A stretch of 13,204 nt of DNA from an uncultured Synergistaceae bacterium (GCA_902489135.1 CABTYW010000053.1:1-13204); one strand, 5' to 3'; positions 6,770-13,085 are shown, counted from the stretch's first letter. Notes: generated by a model not told the origin, from the letters alone. Numbers and translations: made by a program.

Positions 6770-8389
6770 TTACTTGTGGATAAAATTCATTATACCTGTC
6801 GCAATGGCTTCTGCAAGCTTTTGCTGATAGGCGGGCTGGGCGAGACGGCGCACCTCGGCCAGTTCGGTGATAAATCCCGTCTCGATGAGCACGGCGGGCA
6901 TGCCGGCGCCGCGAAGCACCCAAAAGGGCGCCTGGGCGACGCGCTTCATGTTCAGTCCGCTGGCGCGGCCCGAATTGAACAGCTCTTCCGCCAACGTGGT
7001 GCTTTCGCCGATTTTGGCGTTCTGCTGCATGTTGCCCAATATGGAGAGCAGCATTTCCGTGCGTTTGTCCGACGCCGTGTTTTTGGTGTTGTCGTCGGCG
7101 ATTTCGGTGTTTTCGATTTTCGCCAGCATCATGGCGTCTTTGTCGGTGGGAAGAGCCATGAGGTATATTTCAACGCCCTTGGAATGTCTTCCCTTGGGCA
7201 GAGCGTTGAGGTGAATACTCACAAAGACGTCGGCGTTCCATTTATTGGCCATGGCCGTGCGCTCGCGCAGCGTCGGATAGGTATCGCCGGTGCGAGTCAT
7301 GCGCACGGTAACGCCCCTTTTTTCAAGAGCCGCCGTCACGCGCTTGGAAATTTGCAGCGCCAGAACCTTTTCGCGGTAGCCGTGGGCCATGGCGCCCGGA
7401 TCTTTTCCGCCGTGTCCGGGGTCAATGACAACAATTTTTTTGGCGTTTTTCCCTTTTCGAGAGGCCGCAGGTCCATTCTTGGGGGGCTTTTTCCCGTCGT
7501 CCTTTTGGGGCGGCGTTTTTTGATCCTTCCGAGCCCTGTCGTCCCGGAGTTCTTTTATTGTGGGGTCATCGGCCGCATTGCGGCCGCCGTCGTCCCGTTG
7601 AAGGCCGGGCGCCGCCTTGAAATCCGCCACCAGGCGCCACGGGGTTTTCAACGTGAAGACGCTGACAATCCTGCCGGGAAAACGAAAGTTCAGTTCAGCG
7701 GTTTTACCGTTTTTCACCGACAAAAAAATGTCGCTGCGCGGCGATTTCAGGCTGTTCGCCGCCGCGGAAGGGAGCGGAGCGAAGCTGACGGTCAGCTCTT
7801 CCCCGTCGACGCGGTACTGCGGCGTCCCCTGCCCCTTCAAATCGAAGACGGCCCGCACGTTAACGTCGCTTCCGCCCCAGCGAAGCGTCTGCAAAGACGG
7901 CAGATTTTTCGGCGGCGTCTGAGAGCCTTTGTCGTCGGGCGGGCGCTTCCGCACGCCCTTTTTCGACGGTGAGTTGTTGCGGCTTCCCGTGCCGTTCCAC
8001 CGGAGCGTCGTATCCTTCCCGTTTTTTTTCAGAAATTGGGAAAGCGCTCTCAGCGCCGCGTCGGTTTCCACCCACCAGTGTCCGTCCTGCACCCGCGTCC
8101 GCGCCGGAAGGGAGATGACGCCGTAGCCCAGCCACGCCATGGCGGCGCCGCGGACAAAACGCAGCCCCGTGCGCGCCCGCACCAGCAGTTCTTCATTCTT
8201 GACTTCGGTCGTGTAGCCCAGATCTTTGATAATCTGGTCAACGGCGGCCATGCGCACGGAGTGAAACACTTTGACGTCGGCATTTCCCGAAACGCCCTTT
8301 CCCTGCCAGTGCCACGTTTCGGCCCCGGCGGGAAGAGCCAGGCACAGTCCCATGAAACAAACAACCAATCCGCGGAATACTTTATTCAC
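6770..8389 (-). CDS. Exported N-acetylmuramoyl-L-alanine amidase (Amidase_3)
   Basis: The product (539 residues) cleaves the bond between N-acetylmuramic acid and L-alanine in peptidoglycan, for cell separation or wall turnover. It begins with a signal peptide (1-23, ending ALPAGA before ETWHW). The middle has a copper amine oxidase-like/AMIN-type beta-rich region (about 24-240) with the segments GSDVNVRAVFDLKG and FPGRIVSVFTLKTPWRLVADF, then a Lys/Asp/Pro-rich linker (about 250-312). The catalytic zinc amidase spans 315-539: IDPGHGG (His326), YREK (Glu340), SIHLNA (His393) and LIETGF (Glu503) supply the usual Zn ligands and catalytic Glu. The start is GTG 8389, giving a clean signal peptide; it overlaps the end of the PmbA-family gene by 8 nt. 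The frame is open upstream to 8503, but that part lies inside the neighbour and would bury the signal. Confidence 0.93.
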   Translation of the reverse strand: MNKVFRGLVVCFMGLCLALPAGAETWHWQGKGVSGNADVKVFHSVRMAAVDQIIKDLGYTTEVKNEELLVRARTGLRFVRGAAMAWLGYGVISLPARTRVQDGHWWVETDAALRALSQFLKKNGKDTTLRWNGTGSRNNSPSKKGVRKRPPDDKGSQTPPKNLPSLQTLRWGGSDVNVRAVFDLKGQGTPQYRVDGEELTVSFAPLPSAAANSLKSPRSDIFLSVKNGKTAELNFRFPGRIVSVFTLKTPWRLVADFKAAPGLQRDDGGRNAADDPTIKELRDDRARKDQKTPPQKDDGKKPPKNGPAASRKGKNAKKIVVIDPGHGGKDPGAMAHGYREKVLALQISKRVTAALEKRGVTVRMTRTGDTYPTLRERTAMANKWNADVFVSIHLNALPKGRHSKGVEIYLMALPTDKDAMMLAKIENTEIADDNTKNTASDKRTEMLLSILGNMQQNAKIGESTTLAEELFNSGRASGLNMKRVAQAPFWVLRGAGMPAVLIETGFITELAEVRRLAQPAYQQKLAEAIATGIMNFIHK

Positions 8390-9731
8390 CAGCCACCGCA
8401 ATGTCTTCCACCACCATTGTACAGCCGCCGAAGCAGCCGAAGAAACGCAGATCACCGCCGACTTCAGTGATCTTTTGAAGGAAATCCAGAAGATTTCCGG
8501 CAATGGTCACCGACGAAACCGGCTGAAAGGTGCCGTTTTTATACAGGAGCCCCCGCGCCGCCAGAGAGAAATCGCCCGTCACGGCGTCCACGGTGTGAAG
8601 TCCCATCAGCTCGGTGACGCAGAAACAGCCGTCGTGAGCGGCCGTAATTTCCTCAAAGCTGCGGAGCCCCGGCATCACATAGAAATTGTTGACGTCCACT
8701 CCCGGCAAAGACGCAACGCCGCGGTATCCGTTGCCCGTGGAGGGCAACCCCAGACGTTTGCCGTACTGAAGATTGCAGAGCCAGGCGTTCAGACGCCCCC
8801 GCTCAAGGACCGCGGTTCTGCCCGTGGGCACGAACTCGCAGTCGCAGACGGCGGATCCGAGGCCGCCGTAGAGCCGCCCGTCGTCCACCAGCGTGAGCGC
8901 TTCCGACGCCACCTTTTGCCCCATCTTGCCCGCCAGAAGCGTCAGCTTTCTGCACAGACTTTCAGCGGAAAAAAGCTCCGACAGCTGAGCAACGAAAGAT
9001 GCGGACACTTCGGGCTCGAGCACCAGTGTAAAGCGCCCCGAAGGCAGCCGATGTCCGTGAAGCAAACGCACCGTGTGTTCCACCGCCTCTTCTGTCGGCA
9101 AACAGGCAGTCAGAGAAGCCAAAGAACGCCCCTCCGCCGAAGCGCCGCCGATTTCAACGGCGTCGCCCTCCTGAGCGATGAGCTCAAGCCCCAGCCCGCC
9201 CGCCGAAGCGCGCCGGTAAAACGAGACGCCGTTGCTGTTCAGCGCCAGAGATTCTCTCCACGCGCTCCCCGCCGAAGAAGAACGAACCTTTTTCACCCGC
9301 CGGTCCAGAGCGCGCGCCCGACGGCTCATGTCAAAGCACCGTTCAATCTGCTTTTCAGGCGCCCAGTCCACCAGTTCGGCATCATAAAGTCCCAAGTCGA
9401 AAGGCGGCTGTTCCGGGGAAACGTCGGCAAACAGAACGTCCTCTTCGGGCGCGCCGCAGGCCGCATTGGCAAAAGCCATGTCGCACAGCCGCAGCGCCGC
9501 GTCGTCGTCCATGTCGTTGAGAGCGGCCACCCCCTGACGCCTTTTTCCGTCAAGAATGCGAAGTCCCAGGCGCGACGAAAGCTCCTTCGTGCGCCGTTTC
9601 ACATCGTCGTCGCAGACAGTGCACGATCGACTTTCAGAGCGCACAAACACGCATTCCGCTCCCGCGGCACCCCGTTTTTTCGCCAGAGAAAGAGCCAGTT
9701 CCAGCACATCCTGCACCGATCGGAGATTCAT
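8382..9731 (-). CDS. TldD/PmbA family protein (PmbA-like)
   Basis: The 449-residue protein belongs to the TldD/PmbA family. In E. coli TldD and TldE (PmbA) form a heterodimeric zinc protease that processes microcin B17 and degrades unfolded peptides. The TldD HExxxH zinc motif is not seen, which fits the non-catalytic PmbA/TldE type. Recognisable parts are the N-terminal region with VRSESRSCTVCDDDVKR, SLALNSNGVSFYRRAS, VLEPEVSASFVAQL, LVDDGRLYGGLGSAVCDCEFVPTGRTAVLERG, and the C-terminal GLHTVDAVTGDFSLAARGLLY. No TldD partner is encoded in this window. I prefer ATG 9731 because GAGGAG precedes it by 4 nt; ATG 9743, directly after the PHP stop (TAGATG), is the alternative and adds four residues. 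It overlaps the amidase gene by 8 nt. Confidence 0.9.
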   Translation of the reverse strand: MNLRSVQDVLELALSLAKKRGAAGAECVFVRSESRSCTVCDDDVKRRTKELSSRLGLRILDGKRRQGVAALNDMDDDAALRLCDMAFANAACGAPEEDVLFADVSPEQPPFDLGLYDAELVDWAPEKQIERCFDMSRRARALDRRVKKVRSSSAGSAWRESLALNSNGVSFYRRASAGGLGLELIAQEGDAVEIGGASAEGRSLASLTACLPTEEAVEHTVRLLHGHRLPSGRFTLVLEPEVSASFVAQLSELFSAESLCRKLTLLAGKMGQKVASEALTLVDDGRLYGGLGSAVCDCEFVPTGRTAVLERGRLNAWLCNLQYGKRLGLPSTGNGYRGVASLPGVDVNNFYVMPGLRSFEEITAAHDGCFCVTELMGLHTVDAVTGDFSLAARGLLYKNGTFQPVSSVTIAGNLLDFLQKITEVGGDLRFFGCFGGCTMVVEDIAVAGE

Positions 9732-9743
9732 CGCGCTCCTCAT

Positions 9744-10574
9744 CTACATAAAGATGCCCAGACGCGCCCAGGGCAGCAGGGTTTCAGGCACGGCAATGCC
9801 GAAATGACAGCCCGGGCGGCCGCGCCCGTGATAATCCGATCCGGCGGTGATCTCAAGGCCGTTGGCCAACGCAAGATCCCTGTAAACGGCCGTATTGTCA
9901 ACGCTGTGGTGTCCCGAATAACACTCCAGTCCCCAAAGCCCCAGAGACTTCAGCCAGCGGACAATTTCTGAGAGTTTATTTACGTCGGCGCAGGTCTGAA
10001 TGGGATGTGCCAGCACCGCCACGCCGCCGGCCCTGCGAATAGCCGAAATCGTCTCCTCCGGTTTCAGGCTTTTCTTGTGTACATAAGCCTTTCCCTCGCG
10101 CCCCAGATACTCCGAAAAGGCCGAGGGCAAGTCGTGCACAATTCCCCGGCGAACCAGCGCATAGGCGAAATGAGGCCGCCCCACTACGCCCGCTGAAGCC
10201 GCCTCCTTCCTGACGTCTTCAAGAGTCAGAGGAATTCCCAGATCGTTGAGTTTCCGAAGCATCTTCAAGTTCCGCTCCTCGCGGTAGGTCTGAATTTGCC
10301 GAAGTGCGGACTTGAAGTCTCCATCATTGACATTGTAATTATAGCCTAAAATGTGCAAAGTGCTTGGAAATTCAGCGGAAATCTCCACGCCCGAAATCGC
10401 GCGGATCCCCAGTTTTCTGCAGGACGCCAGAAAAGCCGGAACGCCCTCCATAGTGTCATGGTCGGTAAGCGCCATCACCGACAGCCCCCGACGTTTACCC
10501 AGAGCGGCCAGGGCCACAGGCGTATCGCTGCCGTCGGAACAGGTGCTGTGAAAGTGCATATCCACGCGAATCAT
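9744..10574 (-). CDS. PHP-domain metal-dependent phosphoesterase (YciV/TrpH-like)
   Basis: The 276-residue protein has the full PHP metal-site set: HFHSTCSDG (His7, His9, Asp14), LTDHDT (Asp38, His39, Asp40), SGVEIS (Glu64), His74 in LHILGYN, RPHFA (His135), LAHP (His190) and AGSDYHG (Asp247, His249). This arrangement is typical of the YciV/TrpH group, which includes nucleoside 3',5'-bisphosphate phosphatases and the 5'-exoribonuclease RNase AM; the exact substrate here is inferred only. The start at ATG 10574 begins the conserved MIRVDMHFHS. Its own Shine-Dalgarno is weak and distant (GGAG 13 nt away), but a small upstream ORF ends on the same bases (ATGA), so translational coupling is likely. 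It is the first large gene of the cluster; pmbA-like follows immediately. Confidence 0.9.
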   Translation of the reverse strand: MIRVDMHFHSTCSDGSDTPVALAALGKRRGLSVMALTDHDTMEGVPAFLASCRKLGIRAISGVEISAEFPSTLHILGYNYNVNDGDFKSALRQIQTYREERNLKMLRKLNDLGIPLTLEDVRKEAASAGVVGRPHFAYALVRRGIVHDLPSAFSEYLGREGKAYVHKKSLKPEETISAIRRAGGVAVLAHPIQTCADVNKLSEIVRWLKSLGLWGLECYSGHHSVDNTAVYRDLALANGLEITAGSDYHGRGRPGCHFGIAVPETLLPWARLGIFM

Positions 10575-10642
10575 AGCAAGACAGAGACTCCTGCCCAAAC
10601 AATAAGATGCCCATGGAAAACGGCTCTTTCGCCGCAAAGCAT
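10571..10642 (-). CDS. 23-codon leader ORF coupled to the PHP gene
   Basis: ATG 10642 opens a 23-codon frame (MLCGERAVFHGHL, then a hydrophobic end VWAGVSVLL) whose TGA overlaps the ATG of the PHP gene as ATGA. It has the best ribosome site in the area, AAAGGAG with an 8-nt spacer, whereas the PHP start has only a poor one. The layout fits a short leader peptide that delivers ribosomes to the next gene. The peptide itself has no recognised motif; the hydrophobic end could also be a tiny membrane peptide. Conservation in relatives would decide between a real leader and chance. Confidence 0.55.
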   Translation of the reverse strand: MLCGERAVFHGHLIVWAGVSVLL

Positions 10643-10701
10643 GGTATCAACTCCTTTCGCCCGACTTCATGTTGAGCGACGAAATCAGGCTGACTGCATT
10701 A

Positions 10702-10730
10702 ACTATAACAGAAAAAACGAATTTTGTGGA
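10702..10730 (-). promoter_or_regulatory. Probable promoter of the PHP - rdgB cluster
   Basis: On the minus strand an extended -10 element TGT TATAGT (box at 10707-10702) lies 17 nt after a weak -35, TCCACA (10730-10725). It is 60 nt upstream of the leader ORF, within an AT-rich patch, and is the only good promoter I see before the six-gene cluster. Confidence 0.5.
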
Positions 10731-10980
10731 AAAATCTCACAATTTTCAGTCCGCCATAAAAAAGATAAAAGGCACGCAGCCTCTCATCCCCGAAAGCCCC
10801 TGGCTGACGCAATAAAAACGCCTGAGACCTTCCGACGACAAGACACGGTCAAAGACAATCAATCCGTGAAATCTTCCCGCCCAATTCTCCATAAAAAACG
10901 CGCGGTAAGGCAACCGCCCATACTCCGCACCATTGAGTCGCAGGTATTTTATCCGACGGCACGCGCACGATGCCCCATTC
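10731..10980. other. Spacer upstream of the PHP operon promoter
   Basis: A minus-strand frame covers 10746-10982 (78 codons from a TTG that overlaps a terminator T-run), with no ribosome site and no recognised motif. An internal ATG near 10892 would give about 48 residues, also without a ribosome site. I do not consider it a supported gene, though its inner part (MENWAGRFHGLIVFDRV) is not obviously random. Nothing else was identified here. Confidence 0.35.
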
Positions 10981-11033
10981 AAAAAGCCGACGGACCGCGG
11001 AAGAAGCGTGACGCTTCAGCGCAATCCGTCGGC
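10981..11033 (-). terminator. Branched terminator-like hairpin downstream of tRNA-Ile
   Basis: On the minus strand GCCGACGGA (11033-11025) pairs perfectly with TCCGTCGGC (10994-10986), followed by TTTTT (10985-10981). The 30-nt apical part contains a second hairpin, GAAGCG-TCA-CGCTTC. It lies just after the simple tRNA terminator, so it may be a back-up terminator or the end of another short transcript. Confidence 0.65.
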
Positions 11034-11040
11034 TGAGAAC

Positions 11041-11062
11041 AAAAAAGCCGCGGCCTAGCCGC
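11041..11062 (-). terminator. Terminator of tRNA-Ile
   Basis: On the minus strand GCGGC-TAG-GCCGC (11062-11050) is followed by GGC and then TTTTTT (11046-11041). It lies 17 nt after the tRNA 3' end and suits an intrinsic terminator, although the stem is short. Confidence 0.65.
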
Positions 11063-11079
11063 AGCACCAGTGACGAAAA

Positions 11080-11156
11080 TGGTGGGCCGCAGAAGATTTG
11101 AACTTCTGACCTTTCGGTTATCAGCCGAATGCTCTGACCAACTGAGCTAGCGGCCC
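11080..11156 (-). tRNA. tRNA-Ile (anticodon GAU), CCA encoded
   Basis: The 77-nt gene folds as a cloverleaf on the minus strand. The acceptor stem pairs GGGCCGC with GCGGCCC; the D arm is GCTC-AGTTGGTCA-GAGC; the anticodon arm TTCGG-CTGATAA-CCGAA carries GAU for isoleucine; the T arm is AGAAG-TTCAAAT-CTTCT. The discriminator A and a CCA tail are encoded (11083-11080). It is a single gene, not within an rRNA spacer here, with its own promoter and terminators. Confidence 0.97.
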
Positions 11157-11171
11157 AAAGAAGACTTCAAA

Positions 11172-11199
11172 ATTGTACCACAAAAAAGAGTTTTGTGAA
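11172..11199 (-). promoter_or_regulatory. Promoter of tRNA-Ile
   Basis: On the minus strand TTCACA (11199-11194, five of six matches) is followed after 16 nt by TACAAT (11177-11172, five of six), with TGG directly before it as an extended -10. The predicted start is about 9 nt before the tRNA, as expected for tRNA genes. The boxes start 16 nt after the stop codon of the neighbouring hypothetical gene. Confidence 0.75.
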
Positions 11200-11214
11200 G
11201 ATCGCAAAGAGCAT

Positions 11215-11568
11215 TTACTTCAAACGATCAAAAAGCTCAATCTTCAGCAGAGAAGAAAAAACGATACTTCCAGGGATCGCAGGCGCTCCATCCTCTGTTG
11301 ATTTTTTCACCTCAGCCGGGAAATAAACTTCATTTTTCGGAACAATTGAAAACACATCTGAAATAAGCAGCACGAAAAAAATTTTCCCCGGCTTCCGCCG
11401 CTTCTCAAAGCGTTCCCGTCCCGGGATACTCTCGAAAATCTCCCCTGCAAGCTCGCTGCATGGGCCGTGACACTTCAAGAAAAAACGCTGCGGCTGTCGC
11501 CAGGTTTTTAAATTTTCGACTCTGCTGCTTAAATTGTAACCGCAATTTTGGTGCACACAAACAACCAT
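11215..11568 (-). CDS. Small hypothetical protein with four N-terminal cysteines
   Basis: A 117-residue frame starts at ATG 11568 with GGAAG 8 nt upstream and ends at TAA 11215. I do not recognise the family. The N-terminal 40 residues hold a CxxxxC pair (Cys4, Cys9) and a CxxxC pair (Cys33, Cys37, in KCHGPC) plus His6 and His34, a pattern that could bind a metal. The rest is basic (RERFEKRRKPGK) and then alternates hydrophobic and polar segments such as IFFVLLISDVFSIV and SIVFSSLLKIELF, which look like beta strands. No signal peptide or clear membrane segment is present. The in-frame TTG at 11595 has no ribosome site. Composition is somewhat more AT-rich than in the core genes. It is probably a real gene, since the frame and ribosome site agree, but no homologue could be searched. 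Confidence 0.55.
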   Translation of the reverse strand: MVVCVHQNCGYNLSSRVENLKTWRQPQRFFLKCHGPCSELAGEIFESIPGRERFEKRRKPGKIFFVLLISDVFSIVPKNEVYFPAEVKKSTEDGAPAIPGSIVFSSLLKIELFDRLK

Positions 11569-12047
11569 GTTTACACTTCCGGAGAGGCCGGACAACCCTA
11601 CATCAACAATATGTTCCCTTTTAAAATCGCCCCTTCACCTTTCTGTGATGCAGGTGTCACCCTGCGCCACCTGAGCCTGCTCGAACGATTTCCGATAAAA
11701 AGCGAAAGACTTGCTCCTCAGCTCAAGCGCTTGGCCCTTCGTCACCGCATCAATCAGAGGAGAGTGAGCACCGGTTGCAAAAAAACTTGCCCCTCGGCCC
11801 CACCGCGCAGACAACTTAGACGAAAGACAGCCCGCAAGAGCACAAAAACCATCAGAAAACCTAAGAAAACATCACATGAAATAAAGCCGCAGGGAAAAGC
11901 CCCGCCCGCCGAAAGTCCCGCAGCAGCCCCGCAAGAACACATCGCCACATGGGATAAGCCGCACATCACGACGCGTCGCTACCTAACCGACGGCTCCCTT
12001 CTGAGTGGCACGTAGGGGCGGGGCCGGTGCACCGACCCCGCTTCTTT
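11569..12047. other. Spacer with weak or decayed coding signals
   Basis: No gene is well supported in these bases. On the minus strand a 59-codon frame (11814-11635, from TTG, no ribosome site) ends in a protein-like stretch (LIDAVTKGQALELRSKSFAF, then YRKSFEQAQVAQGDTC), which could be the tail of a lost gene. Another minus-strand frame (11754-11969) is hydrophobic and Cys-rich, and a long plus-strand frame (11548-12015) is Arg/Lys/Pro-rich; neither has supporting signals. A GC-rich palindrome closes the stretch at 12018-12041. Confidence 0.35.
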
Positions 12048-12048
12048 T
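12018..12048. terminator. GC-rich palindromic hairpin
   Basis: GCGGGGCCGG-TGCA-CCGACCCCGC is a 24-base near-perfect palindrome with one mismatch on the plus strand (a U-G wobble on the minus strand). Plus-strand sequence continues CTTCTTTT, so it resembles a plus-strand terminator; on the minus strand no T-run follows. No plus-strand gene precedes it, so its role is unclear. Confidence 0.45.
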
Positions 12049-12163
12049 CAACTGCCATGTGTTGGACAACCCCCCGTGACATGGAGATGCATCCCTCGGG
12101 CAAAACGGAAATGCGGCACAACACGACGTTCGCCGAAGCTGAAAAAGCCCGCGGACGTCTTTT

Positions 12164-12445
12164 TCATGCTTCAGGCACGTTCATCGTACTCAGTCGCCTG
12201 AGATGGCGCACCGCCCGCTGTGAAAGAGCCTCGGGCAAATAGGCGCCGCACCCCGCAACAAGCGTACAGCATTTGACCTCGGCGTACAGTGTCTTTTCGT
12301 CTTCCTGAAGCAGGAAGTCCAAGCAGATTTCTCCCACCTTCACTTCGCGCCGAAGCAGCCGTGTGCCGCCCCCCCCCCGCCATAGCCGGGGCGAGCGCGA
12401 TGAACAGATGAACACTCTTTCGCCGGGTCGCTTAGTCAGGACCAC
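12164..12445 (-). pseudogene. sfsA: Decayed fragment of sfsA (SfsA-type DNA/RNA nuclease)
   Basis: The 93-codon frame resembles the core of SfsA, a nuclease-fold protein of usually about 230 residues. LLRREVKVGEICLDFLLQ (30-47), LYAEVKCCTLV (53-63), GAYLPEALSQRA (67-78) and RHLRRL (80-85) line up with the E. coli segments LKSEVKYGAERSRIDFMLQ, YIEVKSVTLA, GYFPDAVTERG and KHLREL. The nuclease-core residues Asp43, Glu56 and Lys58 persist. The N-terminal PGERVF may correspond to the PGDTVW region, which would mean that about 40-50 residues between the two parts are deleted, close to a run of ten C (12369-12378). The C-terminal third is absent from this frame; a second frame (12167-12048) reads SAGFFSFGERRVVPHFRF and may be its shifted remnant. 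The upstream end abuts the IS200-like element. Confidence 0.75.
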
Positions 12446-12460
12446 CGGCTAAGCCGGTGG
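12442..12460. repeat. Subterminal hairpin, presumed IS right end
   Basis: An 8-bp perfect stem with a 3-nt loop (CCACCGGC-TAA-GCCGGTGG). Its GC-rich core resembles the hairpin at 13053-13073, as expected for the two ends of an IS200-type element. It lies about 100 nt after the tnpA stop. Confidence 0.7.
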
Positions 12461-12468
12461 CTTGCTCT

Positions 12469-12483
12469 GGCCCTATAAGGGCC
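12469..12483. repeat. Small hairpin downstream of tnpA
   Basis: GGCCCT-ATA-AGGGCC forms a 6-bp stem with a 3-nt loop. It lies between the tnpA stop and the presumed right-end hairpin and is one of three stem-loops in 120 bases. Confidence 0.6.
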
Positions 12484-12543
12484 TCTTACCGGCCACCCTC
12501 TCGGGCTCTGAAAAGGCTGACAAGCGCACCTCTATCACAGGCA

Positions 12544-12559
12544 AGCCACTAAAGTGGCT
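12544..12559. repeat. Hairpin directly after the tnpA stop
   Basis: AGCCAC-TAAA-GTGGCT forms a 6-bp stem. An outer GGCAAG/CTTGCC pair (12540-12545 and 12565-12570) offers an alternative, partly competing fold. On the minus strand no T-run follows, so it does not look like an ordinary terminator. Confidence 0.55.
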
Positions 12560-12561
12560 CT

Positions 12562-12985
12562 TTACTTGCCTCCTCTCACCGACTCACCCGTAAACGGGTC
12601 TTCCAGTTCTTTCAGGGTGAGCTGATCTGTCAACTTGTCCTCCTGAAGTTGATTGTGAATATATTCTGTTATCTTCTTTTCATTGCGCCCTGCTGTATCT
12701 ACATAATAGCCTCGGCTCCAGAATTTTCGGTTCCCATACCTGTATTTCAGGTTCGCGAATCTATCAAAGATCATCAGTGAACTTTTGCCTTTCAGAAATC
12801 CAATGACTTCCGATACGCTGTATTTAGGCGGTATTTGCAACAGCATGTGGATATGATCGGGACACGCGTTTGCCTCCAATATATTTCTACTCCCTTGCGT
12901 TCACACAGCGTTCTCAGGCATTCTGTGCCATTTCTAAGCTCCCTTCGATTATTTCGGATGCGGTTGCCAGCCTCATTTATCTTAA
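12562..12985 (-). pseudogene. tnpA: tnpA, IS200/IS605 Y1 transposase, frameshifted and N-truncated
   Basis: IS200/IS605 transposases are small HUH enzymes that cut and rejoin single-stranded DNA at hairpin ends. The intact part (12879-12562) shows CPDHIHMLLQIPPKYSVSE with the HUH pair (His9, His11 of this frame), GKSSLMIFDRFANLKYRYGN, FWSRGYYVDTAGRN, and the nucleophile in TEYIHNQLQED (Tyr73). Just upstream, a different frame reads LRTLCERKGVEI, which normally precedes that segment. The junction is ATATAT (12879-12884); one AT fewer joins the two frames as KGVEI-LEANACPDH, so a 2-base slippage explains the shift. Still further upstream the usual N-terminal strand (the KYHIVFTPKYRRK type) is not recognisable. 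The catalytic motifs survive, but the protein cannot be made whole and is probably inactive. Confidence 0.85.
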
Positions 12986-13052
12986 TCTCAGGGAGCATTT
13001 CTTTCACTTCGATAAAAAACAAAATACTTGACCATAGCTTAAAGCTTCCTGA

Positions 13053-13073
13053 ACCCCCGGCACAGCCGGGGGT
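13053..13073. repeat. Subterminal hairpin, presumed IS left end
   Basis: ACCCCCGGC-ACA-GCCGGGGGT is a perfect 9-bp stem with a 3-nt loop, followed on the plus strand by TTTTCGTTTT. It could act as the left-end hairpin of the IS200-like element or as a plus-strand terminator; the sequence similarity to the 12442-12460 hairpin favours the IS end. Confidence 0.65.
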
Positions 13074-13085
13074 TTTCGTTTTACA

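Larger units (their letters stand above)
12430..13075 (-). mobile_element. Degenerate IS200/IS605-type element (tnpA only)
   Basis: The stretch contains a broken Y1 transposase gene flanked by short stem-loops near both ends: ACCCCCGGC-ACA-GCCGGGGGT (13053-13073) upstream and CCACCGGC-TAA-GCCGGTGG (12442-12460) downstream. IS200/IS605 elements lack terminal inverted repeats and instead carry such subterminal hairpins, and about 650 bp is the usual size of a tnpA-only element. No tnpB-like gene is present. Exact ends are inferred: the right end from where sfsA similarity resumes, the left end from the hairpin just before the rRNA terminator. The element separates an sfsA fragment from an rRNA operon. 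Confidence 0.75.

Noticed and set aside
6725..7972. A 415-codon plus-strand open frame opposite the amidase and the GerMN gene
   Set aside because: It spans the gap between two good minus-strand genes, with Gly/Arg/His-rich composition and no recognised domain; an antisense shadow.
8271..9971. A 566-codon plus-strand open frame opposite the PmbA-like gene
   Set aside because: It is the antisense shadow of a well-supported gene in GC-rich sequence; its translation is Arg/His/Gln-rich with no motif and its start has no ribosome site.
12442..13073. CRISPR-like repeated palindromes
   Set aside because: The hairpins differ in sequence and spacing and have no regular repeat-spacer pattern; they fit the ends of an IS200-type element instead.
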